From Telluria beijingensis (GTDB lineage: Bacteria > Pseudomonadota > Gammaproteobacteria > Burkholderiales > Burkholderiaceae_D): a stretch of DNA of 64,000 bases. The translations under genes and the position numbers were made by a program. The notes under the pieces were generated by a model that did no database searches, had not been told where the DNA came from, and worked only from the letters and a program-made list of their open reading frames with translations. Positions 15,190-24,330 of this stretch are shown here, one piece after another. The DNA is taken from the NCBI RefSeq assembly GCF_030770395.1, contig NZ_CP132480.1, forward strand, positions 412,153 to 476,152, written 5' to 3'. Every line of letters begins with the position of its first letter. Positions within the stretch are counted from its first letter, which is position 1.

Positions 15190-17232
15190 ATGAACGTATT
15201 TTTCGAGGAATCGGGCGACTTCAAGGTCGGCGCCATCCTGTCGCAAGCGGGCGAGGCCTACCAGGTGGAGATGCCGAGCGGTAAGCGCACCAAGGTCAAG
15301 ACGCGCGACGTGCTGCTGCAGTTCGAGAAGCCCGAGCCACAGGCGCTGCTGGACGCGGCCAAGGCGATCGTCGCGGAAGTCGATCTCGATTTCCTGTGGG
15401 AAGTCGCTGGCGAAGAAGAGTTCGGTTTCGCCGAACTGGGCGCGGAATACTTCGGCCACGCCCCGCTGCCGCACGAAGCCGCCGGCCTGGTGCTGGCGTT
15501 GCATGGCTCGCCCATCTATTTCTACAAGAAGGGCCGTGGCCGCTACAAGGCGGCGCCGGAACAGTCGCTGAAGGCGGCGCTGGCCGGCATCGAAAAGAAA
15601 AAGCAGCAGGCCATCGTCCAGGCCGGTTATGTCGACGAACTGAAGGCGGGCAAGCTGCCGCCATCAATGCAGCAGATCGTGCACCAGCTGCTGTTCAAGC
15701 CGGACAAGAACACCATCGAATACAAGGCGTTCGAGACGGCGGCCAGCGAATTGCAGACCAGCCCGGCGCGCCTGATGCTGGACGTCGGCGGCCTGGCTTC
15801 GCCGAAAGAGCTGCATATGGGCCGCTTCCTGTTCGAGCATTTTCCGCGTGGCGCCGGTTTCGCGCCCGTGGAGATCCCGAAGGCGCCCGACGACCTGCCG
15901 CTGGCCAATGTTGCCGCCTTCTCGATCGACGACGTCACCACCACCGAGATCGACGATGCGTTCTCGGTCGTCAGGCTGGACGACGGCACGATCCAGGTCG
16001 GCATCCACATCGCGGCGCCGGGCCTGGGCATCCGTCCCGACGACGCGGTCGACAAGATCGCGCGTGCGCGCATGTCCACCGTATATATGCCGGGCGACAA
16101 GATCACCATGTTGCCGGACGACGTCGTGAACGCCTTCACCCTGGCCGAGGGCAACGATTGCCCGGCGCTGTCGCTGTACGCCGTGCTCGATCCGAGCGAC
16201 TGGAGCGTCAAGTCGACCACGACCCGCGCCGAGCGCGTGCCGGTCAAGAACAATCTGCGCCACAACGACCTGGATCACCTGGTTAATGAGGAAACCCTCG
16301 AGAGCGGCGCAGGCGAGTATCCGCACAAGGAAGAGCTGGGCCTGCTGTGGCAATGGGCGCTGCAGCTCGAAGCGGGTCGCATGAAGAAACGCGAAGCCTT
16401 CGGCCTCAAGCCGGAGCAGGCGAATCGCGTGGACTTCAATTTCTATGTCGAGGACGACGTGGTCAGCATCGTGCGCCGCAAGCGCGGCGCGCCGCTGGAC
16501 AAGATCGTGGCCGAGCTGATGATCTTCGCCAACAGCACCTGGGGCAAGCTGCTGCACGACTCGGGCGTGCCGGGCATCTACCGCTCGCAGACGCCGGGCG
16601 CCGGCGGCTGGGCGTCCAAGATGCAGGTGCGCATGGTCACGCACGCGGCCCCGCACCAGGGCCTCGGCGTGGATCAATATGCCTGGAGCACCTCGCCGCT
16701 GCGCCGCTATACCGACCTGGTCAACCAGTGGCAGATCCTGGCCGCCGCCTCGCATGGCGTGACGGCGCCGCTGGTGGCGCCGTTCAAGCACCGCGACGCG
16801 ACCCTGTTCGCGATCGTCTCGAGTTTTGACGCCGCTTACTCGGCGTATAACGACTTCCAGCAGAATATGGAGCGTTACTGGTGCCTGCGCTGGCTGGGAC
16901 AAGAGAGCGTCAAGCAGGCCGACGCCGTGGTGCTCAAGGAAGAACTGGTGCGCCTGACCGACGTGCCGCTGGTGGTGCGCCTGACCGGCATGCCGTCGGT
17001 GGCGCGCGGCGCGCAAGTGAAACTCGACATCGTGCGCTGGGACGAGATCGACCTGGTGCTGGAGGCGCGCCTGCTGGAAGTAGCCGCGGTCGAGCCGGAT
17101 GCCTCGCTCGATTACGAAGAAGAGGCGGATACGGGCGAGGCGGCGGTGGCCGAAGTGGTCGAGGCCGAAGGCGCGGTGGCGGCGGTGGATACGGGGGATA
17201 CGCCGCAGCCGTCGCCGGCGTCGGCACAGTAA
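15190..17232 (+). CDS. RNase II family (RNB domain) exoribonuclease
   Basis: This 680-residue protein has an N-terminal region with a KOW/SH3-like start (MNVFFEESGDFKVGAILS) instead of the usual cold-shock domains. A helical region follows, and then the RNB catalytic domain, which begins at about residue 235: AFSIDDVTTTEIDDAFSV, the acidic metal site. GDKITMLPDDV and a YAWSTSPLRRYTDLVNQ segment complete it. It degrades RNA 3' to 5'. The C-terminal tail (after about residue 640) is acidic and low in complexity (EAVAEVVEAEGAVAAVD). It starts 2 bases after ubiC. Confidence 0.93.
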   Translation: MNVFFEESGDFKVGAILSQAGEAYQVEMPSGKRTKVKTRDVLLQFEKPEPQALLDAAKAIVAEVDLDFLWEVAGEEEFGFAELGAEYFGHAPLPHEAAGLVLALHGSPIYFYKKGRGRYKAAPEQSLKAALAGIEKKKQQAIVQAGYVDELKAGKLPPSMQQIVHQLLFKPDKNTIEYKAFETAASELQTSPARLMLDVGGLASPKELHMGRFLFEHFPRGAGFAPVEIPKAPDDLPLANVAAFSIDDVTTTEIDDAFSVVRLDDGTIQVGIHIAAPGLGIRPDDAVDKIARARMSTVYMPGDKITMLPDDVVNAFTLAEGNDCPALSLYAVLDPSDWSVKSTTTRAERVPVKNNLRHNDLDHLVNEETLESGAGEYPHKEELGLLWQWALQLEAGRMKKREAFGLKPEQANRVDFNFYVEDDVVSIVRRKRGAPLDKIVAELMIFANSTWGKLLHDSGVPGIYRSQTPGAGGWASKMQVRMVTHAAPHQGLGVDQYAWSTSPLRRYTDLVNQWQILAAASHGVTAPLVAPFKHRDATLFAIVSSFDAAYSAYNDFQQNMERYWCLRWLGQESVKQADAVVLKEELVRLTDVPLVVRLTGMPSVARGAQVKLDIVRWDEIDLVLEARLLEVAAVEPDASLDYEEEADTGEAAVAEVVEAEGAVAAVDTGDTPQPSPASAQ

Positions 17233-17338
17233 GCGTTCCTGTTGTTGAACTGATCACACCGGTTTTGTCGGACTCCCGCATCCGTTCACGGCGGGTTAGA
17301 ATGGATCAATTCTTTGATTCAATTTCTGCCCGCAGCGC

Positions 17339-18226
17339 GTGAAGTCCGTCCTCCAAAACCGCCCCCTGATGATCGCCCTGGCCGTATCGGTGGCAGCCCA
17401 CGCCGGGCTGCTGGCGGTGCGCTTCGCCGCGCCGGAAGCCTTCCGCCACCGCCCGGCCGATCCCGGCCTCGAGGTGGTGCTGGTCAATGCCAAGCATGAC
17501 CGGGCCCCAAGCAAGGCCGATGCGCTGGCCCAGGCCAACCTGGACGGCGGCGGCATGGCCGAGGCAGGACGCGCCAAATCGCCGCTGCCCGACCTGCGCA
17601 AGGTCGAGGATGGCGACAGCATCAAGGCCCTGCAGCGCCGCATCGCCGAACTCGAACGCCTGCAGCAGAACGTGCTGACGCGGGCGCGCGGCGGCGGCAA
17701 TTTCACGGCGCCGCCCGTCACCGAGCAAGAGAAACCGGACCCGACCCGCACTGGCAACGACAACTTCGACACCACCCGCGCCATCTCGCGCACCAGCGCC
17801 GAGATCTTCGAGCGCATCGAGGAAGAAAACCGCCGCCCCAAGCGCACGCAAATCACGCCCAGCACGCGCCAGGTCGGCTACGCGCTGTACTACAAGGCGA
17901 TGCAGAAGCGCATCGAGGAAGTCGGCACCCTGAATTTTCCGCAGCAGGCCGGCCGCAAGCTGTATGGCGACTTGGTGGTGTACATCCCCGTGTTCCAGGA
18001 CGGCACCCTGTACCTGAAGGATGGCGGTCCGCGGGTCGAGCGCAGCTCGGGCAATCCGGCCCTCGACAAGGCGGCGCTCGAGATCGTGCGCCGCTCGGCG
18101 CCGTTCGGGGCCTTCCCGGCCAATATGCGCAGCCAGGGCAAGGACGACCTGTGGGAAGTGTTTACCCGATTCCGTTTCACCCGTGAGGAAAAGATGCAGG
18201 CCACCCTTGGAGAAGCCGCCCGATGA
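17339..18226 (+). CDS. TonB-like energy-transducer family protein
   Basis: The 295-residue protein has a short cytoplasmic start, one membrane helix (about residues 10-25, LMIALAVSVAAHAGLLAV, with the SxxxH pattern typical of TonB) and a long periplasmic part. A coiled-coil-like stretch DSIKALQRRIAELERLQQ lies near residue 100. The C-terminal domain (about residues 180-285) shows GDLVVYIPVFQDGTLY and SSGNPALDKAALEIVRRSAPFGAFP, as in TonB C-termini. No exbB or exbD is near, so the partner is unknown. The start is GTG. It overlaps aroE by four bases. Confidence 0.85.
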   Translation: MKSVLQNRPLMIALAVSVAAHAGLLAVRFAAPEAFRHRPADPGLEVVLVNAKHDRAPSKADALAQANLDGGGMAEAGRAKSPLPDLRKVEDGDSIKALQRRIAELERLQQNVLTRARGGGNFTAPPVTEQEKPDPTRTGNDNFDTTRAISRTSAEIFERIEEENRRPKRTQITPSTRQVGYALYYKAMQKRIEEVGTLNFPQQAGRKLYGDLVVYIPVFQDGTLYLKDGGPRVERSSGNPALDKAALEIVRRSAPFGAFPANMRSQGKDDLWEVFTRFRFTREEKMQATLGEAAR

Positions 18227-19035
18227 GCGACCGTTATTGCGTCATCGGCAATCCGATCGCCCATAGCAAATCCCCGCAGATCCACGCCGCCTACGCGCTG
18301 CAGACCGGCCAGGACCTGGCGTATGAACGCTGCCTGGCGCCGCTCGACGGTTTCGAGGCCACCGTGCGGCGCCTGGTCGCCGAAGGGTATCGCGGCGCCA
18401 ATGTCACCCTGCCATTCAAGCTGGAAGCGGCGCGGCTGGCGACCCGGCTGGCGCCCCGCGCGCGGGCTGCCGGCGCGGTCAATACCCTGATCTTCGCGGA
18501 CGGCGAAATCGTCGGCGACAACACCGACGGCCCCGGCCTGGTGGCCGACATCGTGCGCAATGCCGGCGTGCCACTTGGTGGCAAGCGCATCCTGTTGCTG
18601 GGCGCCGGCGGCGCCGCGCGCGGCGCACTGCTGCCGCTGCTCGAAGAGCACCCGCGCCAGATCGTCATCGCCAACCGCACGCTCGCCACCGCCGAAAAGC
18701 TGGTTGCCGATTTCGCCGATCACGCGGATCGGCTGGCGGTGACCGGCTTCGCCGACGTCGAAGGCAGCTTCGACGTGGTCGTCAACGCCACCTCGGCCAG
18801 CCTGGCGGCCGACGTGCCGCCGGTGCCGCCTGCCGTATTCGGTCCTGGCGTGCTGGCGCTGGACATGATGTACGGCGCGCAGCCGACCGTGTTCATGGCC
18901 TTTGCCGCCAGCCATGGCGCCAGCGTGCGCGACGGCCTCGGCATGCTGGTTGAGCAGGCGGCCGAAGCCTTCCTGCTGTGGCGCGGCGTGCGGCCCGACA
19001 CGGCGCCGGTGATGGCCTCGATGCGGCAATCCTAG
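18223..19035 (+). CDS. aroE: Shikimate 5-dehydrogenase
   Basis: AroE reduces 3-dehydroshikimate to shikimate with NADPH. The 270-residue protein has the shikimate-binding start GNPIAHSKSPQIHAAYALQ, the catalytic lysine segment GANVTLPFKLEAA, GDNTDGPGLVADI, the NADP loop GAGGAARGALLPLL followed by the phosphate-binding NRTLATAEKL, and the final MLVEQAAEAFLLWRG. It is coupled to the TonB-like gene (ATGA) and followed after 2 bases by mtgA, an order common in Burkholderiales. Confidence 0.97.
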   Translation: MSDRYCVIGNPIAHSKSPQIHAAYALQTGQDLAYERCLAPLDGFEATVRRLVAEGYRGANVTLPFKLEAARLATRLAPRARAAGAVNTLIFADGEIVGDNTDGPGLVADIVRNAGVPLGGKRILLLGAGGAARGALLPLLEEHPRQIVIANRTLATAEKLVADFADHADRLAVTGFADVEGSFDVVVNATSASLAADVPPVPPAVFGPGVLALDMMYGAQPTVFMAFAASHGASVRDGLGMLVEQAAEAFLLWRGVRPDTAPVMASMRQS

Positions 19036-19037
19036 AC

Positions 19038-19754
19038 ATGGCCAAGTCGCGCAAGGGTGCGCCGAGCGGGCGCCGCTGGATCAAGTGGATCTTCCTTGGC
19101 CCGCTGCTGCTGGTGCTGCTGGTCCAGCTGTATTTCTTCGCCATGGTGTGCTGGTATTCGCAGTTCAATCCGGGCACCACCAGTTTCATGCGCGAGCAGC
19201 TGTCGCAGCTGCGCGAAAAGAATCCGGACGCGACCCTGAAACACCAGTGGGTGCCATACGCGCGCATCTCGCGTCACCTGAAACGCGCCGTGGTGGCTTC
19301 GGAAGACGCCAATTTCAGTGTTCACAATGGCGTGGACTGGGAAGGCATCGAGCGCGCCTACGAGCGCAACAACCGGCGCAGCAAGGTGGTCGGCGGCGGC
19401 TCCACCATCACCCAGCAATTGGCCAAGAACCTGTTCCTGTCCGGCTCGCGCAGTTATCTGCGCAAGGGCCAGGAATTGGTGATCGCCTTCATGCTGGAGA
19501 CGGTGATGAGCAAGGAGCGGATCCTCGAGCTGTACCTGAACGTGGTCGAATACGGGCGCGGCGTGTTCGGCGCCGAGGCGGCCGCGCGCCACTATTACAA
19601 GACCTCGGCCGCCAACCTGGGCCAGGCCCAGGCCGCGCGGCTGGCGGTGATGTTGCCCAATCCGCGCTACTACGACAAGCACGGCACCACCAATTACCTG
19701 CAGCGCCGTACCAATGCAATCATGCGCCAGATGCGTTTCGCCGACGTGCCGTAG
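19038..19754 (+). CDS. mtgA: Monofunctional biosynthetic peptidoglycan transglycosylase
   Basis: MtgA polymerises lipid II into glycan strands at the periplasmic face. The 238-residue protein has an N-terminal membrane anchor (about residues 16-38) and one GT51 domain. Catalytic Glu89 is in ASEDANFSVHNGVDW, followed by GGGSTITQQLAKNLFL, KGQELVIAFMLE and LELYLNVVEYGRGVFGAEAA. There is no transpeptidase domain. ATG 19038 is preferred because the longer frame would overlap aroE by 58 bases. Confidence 0.95.
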   Translation: MAKSRKGAPSGRRWIKWIFLGPLLLVLLVQLYFFAMVCWYSQFNPGTTSFMREQLSQLREKNPDATLKHQWVPYARISRHLKRAVVASEDANFSVHNGVDWEGIERAYERNNRRSKVVGGGSTITQQLAKNLFLSGSRSYLRKGQELVIAFMLETVMSKERILELYLNVVEYGRGVFGAEAAARHYYKTSAANLGQAQAARLAVMLPNPRYYDKHGTTNYLQRRTNAIMRQMRFADVP

Positions 19755-19933
19755 CACCCGGCGAAACCCGCGACTGCCGGACGCATCAAATCGCGCGGGT
19801 AGGGAGGGTGGCCGCCTGTTTACTTTGAAAAAGTCGTTACAGGGTGGCAGTTCTCGTGGCGTCTCGGTTACACTTGCGCTACTTTTCCCACCCGGCCAAA
19901 GCAACAGCAGGAACAGCAGCGAGACCCAAGCGC

Positions 19934-20899
19934 ATGATCAACGTATTCGTCCTCCAGAATGGCCGCCTGAACCAGGCCGCGATCGCTTCCCGGCACGACC
20001 TGGACAACGTCGCGCCGGTCTGGGTCGACCTGACCGATCCGGACGAGGAAGAGCGCACCTGGGTCAAGGCCAAGTATGGCGTCACCCTGCCGGGCGAGGA
20101 CGAGGTGCAGGACATCGAAGCGTCGGCGCGCTACTACGAGGCGGAGAACGGCGACCTGCACCTGCGCACCGACTTTCTGCTGGAAGAAGAAGACGGCCCG
20201 TCGCGGGTGGTGACGGTGGCTTTCATCCTGTCCGGCAAAATCCTGTTCTCGGTCCATAACGACGACCTGCCCGTATTCCGCCTGGTGCGCATGCGCGCCC
20301 GTTCGCGGCCAGGTTCGATCGAAGACTATATGGACGTGCTGCTCGACCTGTACGCGACCGACGCCGAGTATTCGGCCGACGCGCTCGAGGGCATCTACGA
20401 AAGCCTGGAAGAAGTCTCGACCCGCGTGCTGCAGAAAGAGTTCACCGACCAGGACGCGGCCGCCGCGCTGAATGCCATCGCGCACGAGGAAGACTTGAAC
20501 GGCCGCATCCGCCGCAACATGATGGACACGCGGCGCGCGGTCAGCTTCCTGATGCGCGGCCGCCTGCTGAACTCGGACCAGTTCGAGGAAGCGCGCCAGA
20601 TCCTGCGCGATATCGAATCGCTGGACGGCCACACGTCCTTCCTGTTTGATAAAGTGAACTTCCTGATGGACGCCACCGTCGGCTTCATCAACATCAACCA
20701 GAATAAGATCATCAAGATCTTCTCGGTGGCCTCGGTCGCCTTCCTGCCGCCGACCCTGATCGCCAGCGTCTACGGCATGAACTTCGCCGTGCTGCCCGAA
20801 CTGAACTGGCGTTTCGGCTACCCATTCGCGATCGCGCTGATGATCGCCTGCGGCGTGGCGCCGCTGTGGTATTTCCGCCGCCGCGGCTGGCTTAAATAA
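19934..20899 (+). CDS. corA: CorA family magnesium/cobalt transporter
   Basis: The 321-residue protein has an acidic cytoplasmic N-terminal domain and two C-terminal membrane helices. The pore signature YGMNF lies at the end of the first (ASVYGMNFAVLPELNW), and the basic tail is FRRRGWLK. It forms pentameric Mg2+ or Co2+ channels. ATG 19934 gives the normal family length; the longer frame from 19844 adds a non-conserved start. A 179-base gap after mtgA suggests its own promoter. Confidence 0.93.
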   Translation: MINVFVLQNGRLNQAAIASRHDLDNVAPVWVDLTDPDEEERTWVKAKYGVTLPGEDEVQDIEASARYYEAENGDLHLRTDFLLEEEDGPSRVVTVAFILSGKILFSVHNDDLPVFRLVRMRARSRPGSIEDYMDVLLDLYATDAEYSADALEGIYESLEEVSTRVLQKEFTDQDAAAALNAIAHEEDLNGRIRRNMMDTRRAVSFLMRGRLLNSDQFEEARQILRDIESLDGHTSFLFDKVNFLMDATVGFININQNKIIKIFSVASVAFLPPTLIASVYGMNFAVLPELNWRFGYPFAIALMIACGVAPLWYFRRRGWLK

Positions 20900-20943
20900 A
20901 CGGGGGACTTGGCGGCTGTAGCACTTGGCATCAGAATCCTGCC

Positions 20944-23286
20944 ATGAGCGACGACTTCCCAAACAATCCTTCCACCACCGGCAAGCTGGCCATCGGCGGG
21001 CGCCAGAGCGGAAATTTCGAATCCGGCACCGACTTCGACTGGTTCGCCGTCACCCTGCAGGCCGGCCAGCGCTACCTGTTTTCACTGAAGTCGACCGGGG
21101 TCGTCCCGTTCTCCACCGGCTACACCGTGTATGCGCTGGGAATGTACGACGCCGCGGGCAACGAGGTCAGCCAGTTCCAGCCTGGTACCTATTCCGAACA
21201 TCCAGTGCTGGCCTTCACGCCCGCCAGTTCCGGCACCTATTACCTGTCCGCCGGCTCGGTCTATGGCTGGTATGGCGTGGGCGGCTACGAGGTGTGGGCC
21301 GACCTGCGCACCGGCCCCGACGACCGGCCCGACGATGCGTCCACGGGCGCCAACCTGGCGCGTGACGGCAGCATTACCGGCAGCTTCGAGGTGGCCGGCG
21401 ACCGCGACTGGATCCGGTTCGAGGCCACGGCCGGCGTATACTACCGGTTCACTACCGAAGGCCCGGGGCCGGGCCAGCCGGGCAGTTCGCCCTACACGTT
21501 CGCCAGCGAGATCCACATCCGCGACAGCCAGGGAAACCTGGCCGCGCCCTATGGCAGCTGGTTCCAGCCGGAAGCCAGCGGCACCTATTACATCGACCTG
21601 CTCGGGCTCACCGCCGGCGACTACAAGCTGGTGACGACCAGCGTCGACGACGACTACCTGGCGACCAATGCCACGCGCGGCGCGATTCCGGTCGGCGCCC
21701 TCGCGACCGGCAAGGTGGATTATTACGGCGACATCGACCGCTTCCGCCTGGTGCTGGACCAGGACGTGTCGTATACGCTGACCCTGAACGCGGCGCCCTA
21801 CCTGTACAACCTGACCCTGTACGACGCCGCCGGCAAGCTGGTCGACAGCTACGCCGGCAATACCAATGCGGGCAGCATGCGCATGGTGGTGCGCGCGCCG
21901 GAAGCCGGCGAATACTACCTGGACGTCACCCACGGCGCGATCAACTCGCTGCCCACGCCGCAGGCCTACAGCGTCAGCCTGCTCGCGGGCAAGCGCGACC
22001 TGGTGGGCGACACGCCTGCAACAGCCCAGGCCGCCGTCGTCGGCACGCCGACCCGGGGTGTACTCGAAGACGCGGGCGACGTCGACGTCTATCGCATGAG
22101 CTTCACGGCCGGCGAGCGCTATGCGCTGTCGCTGTATTCTCCCAGCGGCAAATGGGAGTCGCTCACGCTGCGCGTCACCGGGCCCGATGGCGCGCCGCTG
22201 TCGTTCGACATGAACAGCGGCGGCGACTACACGATCGGCAAGCAATTCGTGCCGACCGTCAGCGGCGACTATTACCTGGCGGTCGGCAGCGGCGTATTCG
22301 GCGAGCGCCCTTATGTCCTGGACGCGGTCGCGCTGCGCGGCGACACCAGCGGCCCGCGGCTGGTGTCCAGCAGCCATCCGGACGGCGCGAGCGCGGTCCG
22401 GGTCACCGACAACTGGATCGTGCTGACCTTCGACGAAACGGTCAGGATCAACCTGTCCGGCATCGTGCTGCGCGACGCCGCCGGCAATGTCGTCAGCCAT
22501 GATTATTCGATCGGCGGCGGGCCGAGTGCGCCGTGGGTGGCCGGCAACCAGCTGTTCGTCAAGCCGTTCGCCTTCTTTCAGCCCGGTAGCTACACGTTGA
22601 CCTTGCCGCAGGGCGCGGTGACCGACCTGGCCGGCAATCCCTACGCCGGGCCGGAACGCATCACGTTCTCCACGGTGGCGGCAGTGACAGTGGGCGGCGC
22701 GGGCGACGACCTGCTCGTCGGCGGCAAGGGCTTGCGGCTCGAAGGCGGCGCCGGCATCGACACCGTCCAGTTGCCCGGCTATGCCAACGCCTACCAGATC
22801 GTGCGCGAAGGGGGATCGACGACCGTGCGTCACCTGGAGACCGGCGTCACGGACATCCTGTCGGGCGTCGAGCGGCTGCTGTTCACCCAGCGTGGCGTCG
22901 CGCTCGACATCGACGGCAACGGCGGCCAGGCCTATCGCCTGTACCGCGCCGCCTTCGACCGTGCCCCCGACCTGGAAGGCGTCGGTTTCTGGATCGCCCA
23001 GCTCGACCGCGGCCTGTCGCTGCAGCAGGTCGCCGCCGCCTTCATCGGCAGCGCCGAATTCCATGGCCTGTATGGCAGCGCGCCGGGCAACGCGCAGTTC
23101 GTCGAGCTGTTGTACCGCAACGTGTTGCACCGCCAGCCGGACGACGGCGGTTACGCGTTCTGGATGGCGCGTTTGGAGGATGGCATCGGGCGCGAACGGG
23201 TGCTGGCCACGTTCAGCGAGTCGGTCGAGAACGTGGAGGCGCTGCAGGACCTGATCGGCAATGGCTTCGATTACCTGCCGTATTGA
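20944..23286 (+). CDS. Secreted RTX-like protein with PPC-type repeats, Ig-like domain and DUF4214
   Basis: This 780-residue protein has no N-terminal signal peptide. Four related beta-rich units, at about residues 15-125, 140-230, 245-345 and 365-455, share the pattern D-x-DW/D-x-F/Y-R-hydrophobic, then AG-x-x-Y, and end SGTYYL or SGDYYLAVG, as in bacterial pre-peptidase C-terminal domains. A bacterial Ig-like SwmB/Big_5 domain lies at about 460-575. Next come a single RTX-like motif GGAGDDLLVGGKG near 585 and two DUF4214 units (FWIAQLDRGLSLQQVAAAF and FWMARLEDGIGRERVLATF, about 660-770). This suggests type I secretion and a surface or matrix role. No transporter genes are adjacent and no protease domain is seen. 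Confidence 0.8.
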   Translation: MSDDFPNNPSTTGKLAIGGRQSGNFESGTDFDWFAVTLQAGQRYLFSLKSTGVVPFSTGYTVYALGMYDAAGNEVSQFQPGTYSEHPVLAFTPASSGTYYLSAGSVYGWYGVGGYEVWADLRTGPDDRPDDASTGANLARDGSITGSFEVAGDRDWIRFEATAGVYYRFTTEGPGPGQPGSSPYTFASEIHIRDSQGNLAAPYGSWFQPEASGTYYIDLLGLTAGDYKLVTTSVDDDYLATNATRGAIPVGALATGKVDYYGDIDRFRLVLDQDVSYTLTLNAAPYLYNLTLYDAAGKLVDSYAGNTNAGSMRMVVRAPEAGEYYLDVTHGAINSLPTPQAYSVSLLAGKRDLVGDTPATAQAAVVGTPTRGVLEDAGDVDVYRMSFTAGERYALSLYSPSGKWESLTLRVTGPDGAPLSFDMNSGGDYTIGKQFVPTVSGDYYLAVGSGVFGERPYVLDAVALRGDTSGPRLVSSSHPDGASAVRVTDNWIVLTFDETVRINLSGIVLRDAAGNVVSHDYSIGGGPSAPWVAGNQLFVKPFAFFQPGSYTLTLPQGAVTDLAGNPYAGPERITFSTVAAVTVGGAGDDLLVGGKGLRLEGGAGIDTVQLPGYANAYQIVREGGSTTVRHLETGVTDILSGVERLLFTQRGVALDIDGNGGQAYRLYRAAFDRAPDLEGVGFWIAQLDRGLSLQQVAAAFIGSAEFHGLYGSAPGNAQFVELLYRNVLHRQPDDGGYAFWMARLEDGIGRERVLATFSESVENVEALQDLIGNGFDYLPY

Positions 23287-23528
23287 GCGGCCCTGCCGGT
23301 TGGATCCGGCCCTCTGTGACAGTCTGCGATATGTCAGCTGTGGCGACCTGCTATGCTGAGCGAAACGTCTACTATTGCTACTAGCGAGCCAGACCGGTAC
23401 GGCGGCGAGACTACGGCGAACAAACCAAGAAAATGGTGGCGGCTTCGGTAGTCCGCTATGGGCGCGTAAGCGCTACTCCACTAGAGGACTTGTTTCCCTG
23501 GCACGCGATTTCGCAAGAAAATCCGTGC

Positions 23529-24305
23529 TCAGGGCTTCCGAAACACGACCGCATGCTGGATCGGCAGCGATTTGATGCTGCGTTCCCACTTCAGGCCATG
23601 CGCCGTGGCTTCACGCCGAATCTGCCGCTCGCTCATCTTATGCAGCGGCTTGATCGCAACTGCCGGATCCTCGGCCCGATATTCGACGAAGACAACGCGC
23701 CCGCCCGGCTTCAGGGCGTCGACGATGCTGTCGAGGACCTCTGCAGGATAAGCAAGCTCGTGATAGACATCGACCATGATTGCCAGGTCTACGCTGGCCC
23801 GTGGCAGTTTGACCGTGGTTTCGCTGCCTAGCACCGAGACGACATTGCGCACGCCGCGCTTTGCCATCTGGCTGTCGAGCATGCCGATCATTTCCGGCTG
23901 GACGTCGACTGCATAGACACGTCCGCCTGGCCCGACCAGTTTCGCCAGCTGCCAGGTGTAGTAGCCAGTGCCGGCGCCGATGTCGGCCACCGTCATGCCC
24001 GGCGCCAGCGCCAGTTCCGGCAGAAGCAATTCCGGCCGCTCCTCACGTGCCCGGCTTTCGCGCTCGAGCCATTGGGCGCCCTCCCATCCCATCACGCCGG
24101 CGATCTCGCGTCCCATGTAGCGCTTGCCGATGCCATCCGGACTGCGTCGAACGCTTTCATAGCGCGTATCGGCGGCTGCTGCCTGTGCCGCGGCATCGCC
24201 ACTGGCGGGTGACAGCAGCATCAGGGCCGACAGGCAAACCAGCAGGACAGGTAGCGTACGGTGAGTGTATGAGGTGCGGCAATGGCGTAAGCGGATGCTG
24301 GGCAT
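23529..24305 (-). CDS. Class I SAM-dependent methyltransferase with signal peptide
   Basis: The 258-residue protein begins with a basic region and a hydrophobic stretch (about residues 17-36, LPVLLVCLSALMLLSPASG), which looks like a cleavable signal peptide with an Ala-rich site. The rest is a Rossmann methyltransferase: VADIGAGTGYYTWQLA (motif I), VYAVDVQPEMI, VDLAIMVDVYHEL and the KPGGRVVFVEYR loop. The preceding MGREIAGVMGWEGAQWLERESR helix is shared by a family of exported methyltransferases in proteobacteria. The substrate is unknown. Why a SAM enzyme should be exported is unclear. Confidence 0.85.
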   Translation of the reverse strand: MPSIRLRHCRTSYTHRTLPVLLVCLSALMLLSPASGDAAAQAAAADTRYESVRRSPDGIGKRYMGREIAGVMGWEGAQWLERESRAREERPELLLPELALAPGMTVADIGAGTGYYTWQLAKLVGPGGRVYAVDVQPEMIGMLDSQMAKRGVRNVVSVLGSETTVKLPRASVDLAIMVDVYHELAYPAEVLDSIVDALKPGGRVVFVEYRAEDPAVAIKPLHKMSERQIRREATAHGLKWERSIKSLPIQHAVVFRKP

Positions 24306-24330
24306 GAGTCGTTTCCGTAATGACGCGCTC

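Noticed and set aside
21082..23130. Minus-strand frame of 682 residues opposite the DUF4214 protein
   Set aside because: It has no recognisable motif, and its composition is typical of antisense translation of GC-rich genes.
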